In this document: piece after piece, positions 35,606 through 44,627 of the stretch | How positions within the stretch are numbered: position 1 is the first letter of the stretch | Layout of the letters: the number at the start of each line of letters is the position of its first letter | Source: Hyphomonadaceae bacterium | GTDB lineage: Bacteria; Pseudomonadota; Alphaproteobacteria; Caulobacterales; Hyphomonadaceae | Direction of reading: 5' to 3' | Assembly: GCA_016714495.1 (NCBI GenBank) | Contig: JADKDU010000005.1 | Coordinates: forward strand, 260,928 to 324,927 | Length of the DNA: 64,000 nucleotides | The notes under the pieces: generated by a model | What the model saw: only the letters and a program-made list of their open reading frames with translations | Database searches by the model: none | Told to the model about the DNA's origin: nothing | Translations under genes and position numbers: made by a program

Positions 35606-35774
35606 GCGTTTGACTATCGGCCCGTCCGGCAGCGCTATGTTCGCAAGCAAACGGACGACCGCCTTGCTTTCAGCCTATAGCGCGCAAGTTCTCAACCGAT
35701 GTCCCGATACGCGGGCGACTGCGACCGGCGTCTGGCAACCAACGCCTGTTCTTGGAAAAGCGCTGGAAGACCAC

Positions 35775-35987
35775 ATGTCAGATGGATTGAAGTGGGCGCG
35801 CCGCCTCCGGCTTGAGCTGGCTGTGGAGATCCAGCAGCTTGCGAGCGGCGCCAGGAAAGTCACTCAGGTCCCCGCGCATGGGCAGGTCGACGTGAGCGCG
35901 CAAACGCTAGCTACGCTGCAGGACCGCTTTGGACAGCTCGAAGACATGATCGCTGCGCTGGAGCTCAAGACAGGCTTCACAGATTGA
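35775..35987 (+). CDS. small helical hypothetical protein
   Basis: A 70-residue protein with two predicted amphipathic helices (LKWARRLRLELAVEIQQLA and LQDRFGQLEDMIAALELK) joined by a short Val/Pro-rich turn. The ATG at 35775 has GGAAG a few bases upstream. No family recognised. It converges on the Crp-type regulator at 36028. Confidence 0.5.
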   Translation: MSDGLKWARRLRLELAVEIQQLASGARKVTQVPAHGQVDVSAQTLATLQDRFGQLEDMIAALELKTGFTD

Positions 35988-36027
35988 TCAGTTTGTCCGC
36001 GCGCGTTCTCTTGCTCGCAGGTCCAAC

Positions 36028-36744
36028 TCAATCACTGAGCAGGCGATCAAATTCCCGCTTCGAGATGCCGTAACATTCGCACGAACGCTTCTTCAATCCC
36101 GCACCGTCAAGGATTGTTACGTTGCCGCGTTTGTAAGTGATAAGGCCTGCCCGTTGCAGCCCGCCCGCTGCGATTGAAACGCCCGGTCGTTGAACCCCCA
36201 ACATCATTGCCAGAAATTCTTGCGTGAGCAGGAATTCGTCGGATTGCATGCGGTCTCGTGTCATCAGGAGCCAGCGGCAGCATCGCTGCTCAAGAGAGTG
36301 GAAGTGGTTGCAAGCGGCCGATTGCGCCACCTGGTTGAACAGGGCATGCACATAGCGAAGCATCACCACCTGCATCGTGGCGCTTCGCGCCAGCTCCTTT
36401 TTGAAGAGCACTGCTGGCATCCTCAGGCCATCGCCTGGAACCTGGATATAGATGCTGGTCGGCGCCCTATCGTCCCCCAGTACAATGGGCACGCCGACAA
36501 GGCCTTCATTGCCGATCGTCCCGACCTCGGCAGCCTGGCCATTTGCCATGGTATTGACCAGCGACCCGACGCCGGTCTCGATGAAGTAGACAAACTCGAT
36601 CTTCTTGTCGGCTTCGTAGAGCGACTTCTTGTATTCAAGAGGTACGCGTCCAAGGTGTGGACGCAGGCGGTTATAGTCTCGTGGCGTGAGCAAGCCGAGC
36701 AGTCTGTTGGCAGGCAGATCGACGGCCTTCGGATTTTTCGCCAT
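36028..36744 (-). CDS. Crp/Fnr-family transcriptional regulator
   Basis: A 238-residue regulator with an N-terminal cyclic-nucleotide-binding fold (FVYFIETGVGSLVNTM, EVGTIGNEGLVGVPIVLG) and a C-terminal winged helix (LTQEFLAMMLGVQRPGVSIA). It lacks the cysteines of an Fnr oxygen sensor and the Arg pocket of a clear cAMP binder, so the effector is unknown. GAGGAA lies five bases before the ATG. It is followed upstream on the same strand by a broken paralogue, suggesting tandem duplication. Confidence 0.92.
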   Translation of the reverse strand: MAKNPKAVDLPANRLLGLLTPRDYNRLRPHLGRVPLEYKKSLYEADKKIEFVYFIETGVGSLVNTMANGQAAEVGTIGNEGLVGVPIVLGDDRAPTSIYIQVPGDGLRMPAVLFKKELARSATMQVVMLRYVHALFNQVAQSAACNHFHSLEQRCCRWLLMTRDRMQSDEFLLTQEFLAMMLGVQRPGVSIAAGGLQRAGLITYKRGNVTILDGAGLKKRSCECYGISKREFDRLLSD

Positions 36745-36823
36745 GCTTGTTCCTCAGCTGCCGGTCTTGGGCAGCCTCACTGTTCTATAGACTAAGCTGT
36801 ACGGCCGGCGGCGGCTCACGCGA

Positions 36824-37624
36824 TTAGGCTGCGGGAAGCGCGAGGTTCGCTGCGGCGACAACCGCAGGATCTATTCCCAGCATGCGCCGATATTCCGCCG
36901 CCACCGACTGATAACATTCGCAGGCCGCGTTCTCGAGGCCGGGACGGTCGACGATCTTGATATGACCGTGCTGATAGCGGATGACGCCTGCCTTCTGCAA
37001 TCCGCCGGCGGCGACGCTTACAGTGGCTCGCCGCACACCGAGCATGACAGCGATCAAGTCCTGGGTAAGCGAGAGTTCCGGACTACCACTTCGGTCGTGA
37101 GCAGCGAGCAGCCAACGCGCAAGACGCTGGCTCACATCGTGGTGCGCGTTGCAGGCAGCCGTTTGCGAAACCTGAACCTAGAAGACGTGCACATAGCGCA
37201 ACAACAGGTCATGCAGAACTGGGGAGCGAGCAACCATCTCCTTGAATTCCCCAACCGCTAGCCGATGGGCGGGGCCGCCCGTCTGGCACATGGTCTCGCA
37301 ATATGACGCCGTGGCCCCAAGGATCACCGAAACGCCCGCGACGCCTTCGGCGCCAATCAGGCCGATCTCTATGGGGGCGCCATCTGACAGCACGGCAAGC
37401 GCGGAGATGAAGCCGGTCTCGGGAAAGAAGAGGTAATCAATCGGCTCCCCTGCGCGGTGCAGGGTCTCACCTAACACCAGCTCAACTGGCGCCAGACTTT
37501 GCGCGAGCGCCGCAAATTCCGTCGGGGGCAATGCTCCCAGGATGCGGTTTCGTATCGTCTGTTGACTGCGACGTGACAGGTTCGTTCCCTCGCTAGGGAC
37601 GGCGCACCTTCTGTTTGGCGGCAC
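36824..37624 (-). pseudogene. second Crp/Fnr-family regulator, split by in-frame TAG
   Basis: A paralogue of the regulator at 36028. Its effector-binding half (YLFFPETGFISALAVL, IGLIGAEGVAGVSVILGA) and its winged-helix half (LTQDLIAVMLGVRRATVSVA) lie in the same frame, but a TAG at 37178-37180 falls between them, inside the long connecting helix. Past the stop, VQVSQTAACNAHHD continues and aligns with NQVAQSAACNHFHS of the intact copy. No frame change is needed, so this is one substitution. A start inside the second half is possible but would yield a DNA-binding fragment only. GTG start at 37624. Confidence 0.85.
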
Positions 37625-37888
37625 ATCCCTGTACGCGGCCGAGGCTTGTTGAGGCGATGATTGTGTTCGGTATCACACATATCACGAAAGACGAAACGCA
37701 ACCTTTCCTTGCCTAAAGGGAACACGGAGTTTGTTGGCTCAGCTCGAATGACTGCAATGGCCGAATGACTGCGGCTTGCGCGGCGCATATCTAATGTGTG
37801 CCTTGGAAAGGCCGACGTTCCAGGGCGCCGCCTTCATTTTGACTGCCAGAAATTCACCGAACTCGGATGTTTGACAGACTTTGCCGAG

Positions 37889-38121
37889 CTTGGCTCAGTC
37901 CCGCCTCATTCGAAAAAGAATAATCGCCGCATTGCGGGTTAGCGTACAGACTCGCCGGCCACTGATGCGCATGGTGATCGCTCCTTAGAACAACGACCGG
38001 CATTCCAATGCAACATTTGAGACGTAGCAGGCTTTATGGGCCGCTGACTTACGCAGCATGGACCGCCGTTTTTGCAGCCATCGTATGTCTAGGCGTCGCC
38101 TCGGTCTTGCCCGGCTTGTAG
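37889..38121 (+). repeat. dispersed direct repeat, copy 2 (~230 bp)
   Basis: Second copy of the block at 31922-32150, in the same orientation about 6 kb away. It ends within ten bases of the left end of the IS481-type element. The region 37625-37888 before it holds nothing I can name. Confidence 0.8.
38008..38121 (+). CDS. putative 37-residue membrane peptide in repeat copy 2
   Basis: An ATG frame inside the repeat encodes MQHLRRSRLYGPLTYAAWTA followed by a hydrophobic helix (VFAAIVCLGVASVL) and ends in TAG. The same frame is preserved in copy 1 with a CTG or TTG start, and several of the differences between copies are silent. No Shine-Dalgarno is visible, so expression is doubtful; preservation may simply reflect recent duplication. 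Confidence 0.25.
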   Translation: MQHLRRSRLYGPLTYAAWTAVFAAIVCLGVASVLPGL

Positions 38122-38124
38122 GAC

Positions 38125-39108
38125 TGTACGAACTGACGAGACATTTTCCATGATGACCGCAGGCGGCATGGGAGATGCGACGGATGGCCAATCAGGCTCG
38201 AGACGTTCAGCGTAAGATCAAGGTACTGCGCCACGCAGAACAATCAGGTTGTGTGGCGAAGACTTGCCGATACTTCGGCATTGGCAGGGCGAGCTTCTAC
38301 CGCTGGCGCACTGCCTACCGACAGCTTGGCGAAGCCGGTCTTGTCAACGCCAAGCCGATCCCAAAGAACCCCGCCAACCGGACGCCGCTTGAGATCGTCG
38401 ACAAAGTCCTTCATTTGCGCAAAACCTATCACCTCGGCCCGATCCGGATCGTCTGGTATCTCGCGCGCTACCACGCCATCAAAATCTCTGAAGCCGGCGT
38501 CAGTCGAATCCTCAGGCGCAATGGCGTAAGCCGCTTGCCGCGCGGAACGCGCCTTCGGAAGATCCACACGAAACGCTACAACAAACAGGTCCCCGGCCAT
38601 CACATCCAGATGGATGTCAAATTCCTCACCTTCCATGGTCCGCGCGGCGAGAAAATTCGTCGCTTCCAGTATACCGCCATAGACGACGCGACGCGCGTCC
38701 GGGCGCTCAAGATCTGCGAGAAACATACCCAAGCCAATGCAATCGATTTCGTCGATCACATCATCGAAAAGTTCCCGTTCCGGATCCGCGAAATTCGTAC
38801 CGACAACGGCCACGAATTTCAGGCCAAATTCCACTGGCACGTCGAGGACTAGGGCATCCGCCACGCGTACATAAAACGCGGCACACCGCAGCTGAACGGA
38901 AAAGTCGAGCGCACGCATCGCTCAGATCAAGAGGAGTTCTACCAGCTGCTGTCGTACAAGGATGACGTCGATCTCGAAGCCAAACTCGACGAGTGGGAAC
39001 ACTTCTACAACTTCAACAGACCCCATGGCGCGTTCAACGGACAAACGCCTTACGAAGCGCTCAGGGAACGTCTATAAACACAAGCGGACAGTGTCTCGTC
39101 AGTTCGTT
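38125..39108 (+). mobile_element. IS481-family insertion sequence
   Basis: An element of about 980 bases bounded by inverted repeats. The left end (from 38128) reads ACGAACTGACGAGACA and the same 16 bases appear reverse-complemented at the right end (to 39107), with partial matching for six more. It carries one transposase gene. The right end abuts a truncated glycosyltransferase and the left end abuts repeat copy 2, so this insertion, or a deletion it caused, marks a rearrangement border. Target duplications could not be recognised. Confidence 0.85.
38184..39077 (+). pseudogene. IS481-family transposase with in-frame TAG
   Basis: A helix-turn-helix segment (GCVAKTCRYFGIGRASFYRW) precedes an rve/DDE integrase core: HIQMDVKFLTFHG with the first Asp, RTDNGHEF with the second Asp, and GTPQLNGKVERTHRSDQEEF with the catalytic Glu. 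A TAG at 38850-38852 interrupts HWHVED.GIRHAYIK in the same frame, so only a truncated protein without the Glu would be made. The rest stays open to TAA 39077. The ATG at 38184 with GGGAG nine bases upstream is favoured over 38175. Confidence 0.85.
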
Positions 39109-39647
39109 GAGCTCACAACGCCCTGTTCGTCGGAGCGATTGAGCCGAAAACGAATCTGAGGCGATTGATCGAAGCTTTCCTCGAGATTGACAGCGATTTG
39201 CCGCTGGTCATCGTCTGCCGCAAAGCATGGATGTGGGAAGACGAGATCGGTTTTATCGACACGCTTGGCGCGGCGGCACGATCGCGATTGCGCTTTCTTG
39301 GCTACGCCGAACGTGACGACCTGCGGCGACTCAATGCGGGCGCGCAGATGTTTCTATTCCCGTCACTCTATGAGGGCTTCGGGTTGCCTCCGCTTGAAGC
39401 AATGAACGCGGGCTGCCCCGTGTTGGCATCCGACAGAGGATCTTTGCCTGAAGTGTGCGGCGACGGCGCCCTCTACGTTGACGCCATGGACCGCGACGAC
39501 ATACGCAGGAAGATCGAACAGATGATGAGCGATGACGGACTCCGAGCCAGTCTGGCCGTGGCAGGACGGAAGCGCGCGGCGGCATTTTCAATGGAGGCCT
39601 ATGTCGCCGCGCTGGCATCGGCCTACGCCAGGCTGCAGACGTCTTAG
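39109..39647 (+). pseudogene. C-terminal half of a family 4 glycosyltransferase
   Basis: The frame runs straight out of the IS481 end and encodes LFVGAIEPKTNLRRLIEAFL, MWEDEIG, FLFPSLYEGFGLPPLEAMN and a normal C-terminus. This is the donor-binding half of a GT4 closely related to the complete gene at 18697 (compare FVYPSLYEGFGLPALEAMI). The acceptor-binding N-terminal half is missing, so it is a remnant even though the last ~160 codons are clean. It converges on the next GT2 with a four-base overlap. Confidence 0.88.
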
Positions 39648-41467
39648 CGAGCCTTGCCTTGCACGCGGAGGGCACGGTGAGCGACGCCGCGCTCGACCTG
39701 CGGATCGAGCGCCGGCGAGCCGAACGGGTCATGGTCGATCGAGGATCGCCAGCGCGCCAGGAATTGACCGGTCTCGCGCGCGAGGCGACGTCGCGACTCC
39801 GCTGAAATGTCGTCCGCACCGCGGGACTGGCTCTCATGATGGATCAGCACGGCGTCGCCGCGAAAGATCGTGCGATAGCCCGCGGCGCGCAGGCGCAGGC
39901 AGAGATCGATATCGTTGAACGCTACAGGGAATGTCGCTTCGTCAAGCCCCTTGATCCTATCGAACACATTTCGCCGCAACGCAAGGCAGGCGCCGGTCAC
40001 CGCCGTCTTCTCGCCGGGCAGCATCACGTATGGATTGCGCGCTGCATCGTCGGGCGAGAGGCCCTTCCACAGATGGCCGCAGACGCCGCCCAGGCCCAGG
40101 GTCACCCCCGCATGCTGGATGCGTCCGTCAGGATAGATCAACCGACATCCGACAGCGCCGACATCCTCGACCAGCACCGCCGCCACCATCCGGGTCAGCC
40201 AGTCCTTCTCGATGGCTTCGACATCATCGTTGAGCAACACAACGATCTCGCCGGTCGAGCGCGCAACACCGCCGTTGATCAGTCGCGAAAAATTGAAATC
40301 GCCATGATCCTCGACGCGAACAAGATTCAGCGATTTGGACGCCAGCTCGAGCACGCCGGGAAAACGCGGGTCTTCCGAACCATTGTCGACGACGATCACC
40401 TCGACATCGGGATAATCGGTCCGGTTGATCAGGCCATCGAGACATTTTTCCAGCAGATCCAGCCGCATCTTGGTTGGCACAATCATCGAGACGCGCGGCG
40501 TGCGGGACAACACTGGCGCCGCAAGCGATGGAACCGCAGCAGATGCAAGCGCCGGACGATTGGCCAGCGGCAGCGCGATGCGATGGATTGATCCACCCGG
40601 CGCGCTCGCCAGACGGGTTCTCAGCCAGTCACGTGATTGCGACGCAGACGCCTCGATCGCTCCCCGGAAGAACACCGGCGTGCCGACATAGTCGAAACTC
40701 CCGGCCAGCACAGCGTCCCATTGCGGTTTGGGAACAAGCTCACCGCCCTCGCAGACATCGCCATAGATTATTTGCGCATCGGGCAAGCGCACGAACTCCG
40801 CCGCCACGAGTTCTGCCGCACCGGGGCGCAGGTGATCGTCCGGGCCTAGAGCGACATAAATGTCGCCCTGCCCGGTTGGACGAATCTGGATGGCGGCAGC
40901 ACGCGATGCAGGCGCTGTCTCGGGCGACGTACGCGGCTTGGGTGGCGGCGCGGCAGCCTCAGGCGGGCTCGCCACATTGAGTGCAAGTGACCGGCCCGAC
41001 ATCAATTGCCGCAACACCGGCACAAGCAGGCGAAGCGCACCCTTGCGGGTCAGCACACGCCATACGCCGCGCGCCAGCAGTGCCGCTTCGTTGGCAGGAT
41101 CGAGACGCGTCAGGCGCAACACATCGAACGCTACCTCGCCCGGCCAGGGCGAGACCAGCAGCGAAATCTCATAGCTCTCGGCGCCGCTCAACTTGAACCG
41201 CGCCGTCCTTGCTGCGCCGACAGGGATGACCATCAGCGGGTCGTGCGGCGTCGACAGGCAAAGTTCAGAAACGACGGCGCCGCCAGCGGCACAATCCAGC
41301 CGCCACCAGCCCGCCCTCACCCTGCATGACCCGAACCGCGCCACGCCCCACGGGCGATCACTGACAAATCGTCCGTTTCGGCGCGAAACACCATCGCCAT
41401 CCCGAAAAGGCAGCGACAGGAAATCGAGGACCGAGGGGTCGGGGGGGGGGCCTTCCTGGATCGGCAT
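39644..41467 (-). CDS. family 2 glycosyltransferase with N-terminal extension
   Basis: A 607-residue protein. The first ~300 residues are poorly recognisable (a beta-rich domain and a Pro/Ala-rich linker with PPEAAAPPPKPRT), then a GT2 domain: RVSMIVPTKMRLDLLEKCLDG, VIVVDNGSED, VVLLNDDVEA (metal site), and FNDIDLCLRLRAAGYR (catalytic ED region). The GT2 part resembles rhamnan/O-antigen enzymes with YPDGRIQHAGV. Just after the start, codons 6-9 contain a run of ten C on the coding strand (see 41441-41450). dTDP-rhamnose genes nearby suggest rhamnose as donor. Confidence 0.88.
   Translation of the reverse strand: MPIQEGPPPDPSVLDFLSLPFRDGDGVSRRNGRFVSDRPWGVARFGSCRVRAGWWRLDCAAGGAVVSELCLSTPHDPLMVIPVGAARTARFKLSGAESYEISLLVSPWPGEVAFDVLRLTRLDPANEAALLARGVWRVLTRKGALRLLVPVLRQLMSGRSLALNVASPPEAAAPPPKPRTSPETAPASRAAAIQIRPTGQGDIYVALGPDDHLRPGAAELVAAEFVRLPDAQIIYGDVCEGGELVPKPQWDAVLAGSFDYVGTPVFFRGAIEASASQSRDWLRTRLASAPGGSIHRIALPLANRPALASAAVPSLAAPVLSRTPRVSMIVPTKMRLDLLEKCLDGLINRTDYPDVEVIVVDNGSEDPRFPGVLELASKSLNLVRVEDHGDFNFSRLINGGVARSTGEIVVLLNDDVEAIEKDWLTRMVAAVLVEDVGAVGCRLIYPDGRIQHAGVTLGLGGVCGHLWKGLSPDDAARNPYVMLPGEKTAVTGACLALRRNVFDRIKGLDEATFPVAFNDIDLCLRLRAAGYRTIFRGDAVLIHHESQSRGADDISAESRRRLARETGQFLARWRSSIDHDPFGSPALDPQVERGVAHRALRVQGKAR
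41441..41450. repeat. ten-G homopolymer near the start of a glycosyltransferase gene
   Basis: An uninterrupted run of ten G on the plus strand (ten C in the coding strand) lies about 17-26 bases after the ATG of the GT2 gene. Tracts of this length are prone to slipped-strand mispairing, which here would switch the gene off by frameshift. The present length keeps the gene in frame. Confidence 0.9.
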
Positions 41468-41556
41468 GGCGGGTGTTCGGCTATCCGATTCGAAGGGATG
41501 TCATGGTTCGGCACCTCTCATATGGGGCCCGGCCCCGCTGAGCAACTGCAGCGGCC

Positions 41557-42123
41557 CTATCCGCCGGTGTAAAGGAACGGAGATGACAGGCCGGACAGGT
41601 TGGGCCAGCCCTGATCGCGTGCATTGACCGTTGCGTCAGCCGCACCAACTGGCCATGCGATGGCAAGTTCGGGGTCCAGCCAGTTGAGGCCGCCCTCCGT
41701 CTCCGGGGCGTATTCCTCGCTGGTCTTGTAGAGCACCTCGGTATCAGCCTCGAGCGTGCAGAAGCCATGCGCCATGCCGACGGGCGCGTAGAGCTGCCGC
41801 CAGTTCGTCGCTGACAGTTCCACCGCAACATGCCGCCCGAAAGTCGGCGAACCACGCCGGATATCCACCGCCACGTCGAGGATGGACCCTCGCGTCACGC
41901 GCAGCAGCTTTGCCTGCGCCTGTGGCGGCGCCTGAAAGTGCAGCCCGCGCATCACGCCTTTTTTGGCGGAGAAGGAATGATTGTCCTGCCGCCAGCCATG
42001 GACCACCCCATACGCTTCCAATGCGCTGGCCTTGAAAGTTTCGGAGAAGAAACCGCGCTCATCGCCATGCTTCTTCGGCTCGACGACGAGCAAGCCGGGG
42101 ATGGCGGTTTCACTGACGCGCAT
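41557..42123 (-). CDS. rfbC: dTDP-4-dehydrorhamnose 3,5-epimerase
   Basis: RfbC epimerises the keto-sugar intermediate of dTDP-L-rhamnose synthesis. The 188-residue cupin protein has the catalytic His at 62 in GVMRGLHFQ, the Asp in VAVDIRRGSPTFG, and GMAHGF and YKTSEEYAPE further on, with the normal family length. ATG at 42123. It is separated from rfbB-D-A by the heptose gene, so the rhamnose set is split into two places. Confidence 0.95.
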   Translation of the reverse strand: MRVSETAIPGLLVVEPKKHGDERGFFSETFKASALEAYGVVHGWRQDNHSFSAKKGVMRGLHFQAPPQAQAKLLRVTRGSILDVAVDIRRGSPTFGRHVAVELSATNWRQLYAPVGMAHGFCTLEADTEVLYKTSEEYAPETEGGLNWLDPELAIAWPVGAADATVNARDQGWPNLSGLSSPFLYTGG

Positions 42124-42197
42124 GCTGGCGGATCTCGTGGCGACTAGCGATATGGTCAAACGTCCTACTAGCCTGCCCGCCCATATCAGGGAAGCCT

Positions 42198-42450
42198 TCA
42201 GTCTTCCCTTAAGCTGCGCCACAGCACCCGGTGCAGCGGCTCGTAGAGGTACTGCGGCGCCGTCAGGGCGTTGGGTGTGAAGGCCGTTGGTGTTGTCTGG
42301 CTGGTTGCGATCGGCGTCAGGTTTCAGGTTCCGGTGTTCGTGTTGTCATATCCCCGCACAATGACGTAATAAGTCGCGGCTCGCGGCAGCGCCAAGCGTC
42401 AGCAACGAGCCGCTCGGCGTCTCATCGCACGCAAAGCATTAGCGGCTGGA
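42198..42450 (-). pseudogene. remnant of a secreted protein (decayed)
   Basis: Minus-strand fragments read CDETPSGSLLTLGAA, then after a one-base shift TYYVIVRGYDNTNTGT, a TGA, and then NLTPIATSQTTPTAF with APQYLYEPLHRVL to a second stop. The TYYVIVRGY style is typical of PPC or fibronectin-like domains of secreted proteins. With a frameshift and an internal stop it is degenerate; the remaining ~380 bases up to 42833 hold nothing recognisable. Confidence 0.4.
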
Positions 42451-42833
42451 GTGGCAGCCCGCTGTCGAAGCAGAAAGCCTGGCCCTCCCGCGAGGTCAGC
42501 GGTTGCTTCGTAGACTGGCTGCGCATGGCGACTGGCATGGGCTCGCATTCCCTGCAGGCAGACCGTAACTTCGCGTAACTGTCTCGCGGATATCACGATC
42601 TGCCCACTACCCCGGGCGCGCGATGGGACACCCTGAAAGGTCAGGCATTTCGCCTGCCTTGAGGCGCTGCATCGCACGGGGTTTCCCTGATTTGCCTGAG
42701 GCGCCTTGTGTGATCCTGCGCTCGACACCCGCTCCGGATCGGCAAAAAATCCTTCACTGGTTGCGTTCACCGCTGCGCCAGCCGATCACTTGGTTCCGGA
42801 TTTCAATCGGGCGGCGCGAAGGACACATCCCTC

Positions 42834-44044
42834 ATGCGGGTTACCCAGGCGATTGTGCTGGTTGGCGGCAAAGGAACCCGGCTGGGCGCAGAAACCCTGA
42901 CAACACCCAAGCCCTTGCTAGAGGTCGCCCCGGGCCTGCGCTTCCTCGACGTGCTGCTCTTCGAGCTGGCGCGCCACGGTCTCACCGACATCATCTTACT
43001 GGCCGGACATCTCGGCGAGGCGGTCGAGGCGGCCTATGCAGGCAAGCGGGTCATAGAGGCAAATGTGACCGTTCTGCGCGAGACGTCGCCCCAGGGTACC
43101 GGCGGCGCCCTGCGGCTGGCGACGGAGCTGCTCGATCCCTGGTTCCTGATGAGCAACGGCGATTCCCTCTTCGAGTTCAATTACCGCCGCCTGCTTGCGG
43201 GTCTCAGTCCGGGCATCACGGCCCGCATCGCTCTGCGCGAAGTTCCTGACCCCGCGCGATACGGCGCCGTAACGCTCAAGAACGGCCGCATCACCCGGTT
43301 CCAGGAAAAGAGCGCCGATCTCGAAGGCCCTGCCCTGATCAATGGCGGCGTCTATGCATTGAGCCGCGACGTACTCAGAATGATCAGCGGTCCGTGCTCT
43401 ATCGAGCAGGATGTGTTCCCGAAACTGGCCGGCGCGTGCCGTCTCGGCGGTGAAGCCTTCGAGGGCTATTTCCTCGACATCGGCCTACCCGACACGCTGG
43501 TGCAGGCCCGCCGCGAAATCCCTTCACGCACAACCCGGCCATGCGTCTTCCTCGACCGCGACGGGGTGCTGAACCGCGACCACGGCTACACCCACCTGCC
43601 GGACGACCTCGAGTGGATGCCCGGCGCCCGCGAGGCTGTGCGCTTGATAAACGAGAGCGGTCGCTACGCCATCGTCGTGACCAATCAGGCCGGCGTCGCG
43701 CGTGGCTATTTCGAGGAACCGCGGTGCACGCCTTCCACGTACGCATGCAGGAGGAGCTGGCCGACGCCGGCGCCCACATCGACGCTTTCTATCACTGCCC
43801 TTTCCACGAGCAGGGCAGCATCGCGCGCTATCGCATTGCCAATCACCCCGATCGCAAACCCAATCCCGGCATGTTGCTGCGCGCCATGGCCGACTGGCCG
43901 ATACGCCGAGACGGCAGTTTCCTGGTCGGGGACCGTCAAAGTGATCTGGAAGCGGCCGCCAATGCTGGCGTGCCTGGCCTCGCCTATTCTGGCAAAGAGC
44001 CGCTCGACGCGCTTGTCGCTCGTGCTCTCACCGGCGGCGCCTGA
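42834..44044 (+). pseudogene. heptose-1-phosphate nucleotidyltransferase/heptose-bisphosphate phosphatase fusion (HddC-GmhB type), frameshifted
   Basis: Residues ~1-225 are a sugar nucleotidyltransferase (AIVLVGGKGTRLGAET, MSNGDSLFEFNY, FLDIGLPDTL), close to HddC. Residues ~240 onward are a HAD phosphatase of the GmhB type: FLDRDGVLNRDHGYTH (nucleophile Asp), VVTNQAGVARGYF, then VGDRQSDLEAAANAG. The second phosphatase half is in another frame: after FEE at 43721-43727 one base seems missing. Unrepaired, the first frame runs on to 44345 with non-native sequence. Intact, the fusion would dephosphorylate heptose 1,7-bisphosphate and activate the product. Fusion order is unusual but seen in this family; decay or sequence error are both possible. 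Confidence 0.85.
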
Positions 44045-44627
44045 CGTTTTCCCGCTTCGCTGGAGGGGCGGCGGCGGGGACCTGTCTTTACCGAGGGAAT
44101 GCGGTCCGGCAGACCTTTTGCATGTTAAGGCCAACAAGATCGAAGACCCCCTCTTCACACGTATGCCTCAGCGCGCAACCCGCAGCCTCCTTCAGCGCTT
44201 CGTCGGGATCGCTCATCATGAACCCGTTCTGGCCGGCGATGGTAAGGTCGTAGGGATCCAGCCTTTGTCGAAGTTCAGCCATTTGAACACCTCTCGGAAC
44301 ACCCTGCGTCCGATTTCGCTTCGTTCGTTGACCTCTTCGATCTGAGGCAGGCAAGAGTACAGAAATGGCTGATAAGCTTCTCCAAGCGCAGCGCGCTGAT
44401 GTAGATGCGCGGGTCGATCAAGCAGCCGAGTATGGAGCCGCGTAAGCGCTTGTAGTACGGAACAGTAAGCGCCGTCGCCAAAGAAGCTGACGCGCGGCGT
44501 ACGGCTGGTCCACAGCGACAGCCCCTCAAGTGTCGGCGCGGATTCCGGTTCTCTCTTGTACGCTCGTACGCGCTCTGCTCGAAATCAGTGGTTGTGGGCG
44601 CGGCGGTGTGCGACGGTGCTTTCGCAT
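44045..44627. other. gap with unidentified coding-like remnant on the minus strand
   Basis: About 580 bases. A minus-strand frame without a clear start stays open to TGA at 44216-44218 and has protein-like text (LEGLSLWTSRTPRVSFFGDG, EEVNERSEIGRRVFREVF). An overlapping frame (ATG ~44282, MAELRQRLDPYDLTIAG) ends near 44088. Neither is recognised. They could be remnants of a gene lost from the glycan locus. Confidence 0.3.

Noticed and set aside
36824..39077. Alternative genetic code or TAG suppression, suggested by two nearby in-frame TAG codons
   Set aside because: TAG is used as a normal terminator elsewhere (ruvA, GT-cluster end at 28242, antiporter), and another broken gene uses TAA, so simple decay is more likely.
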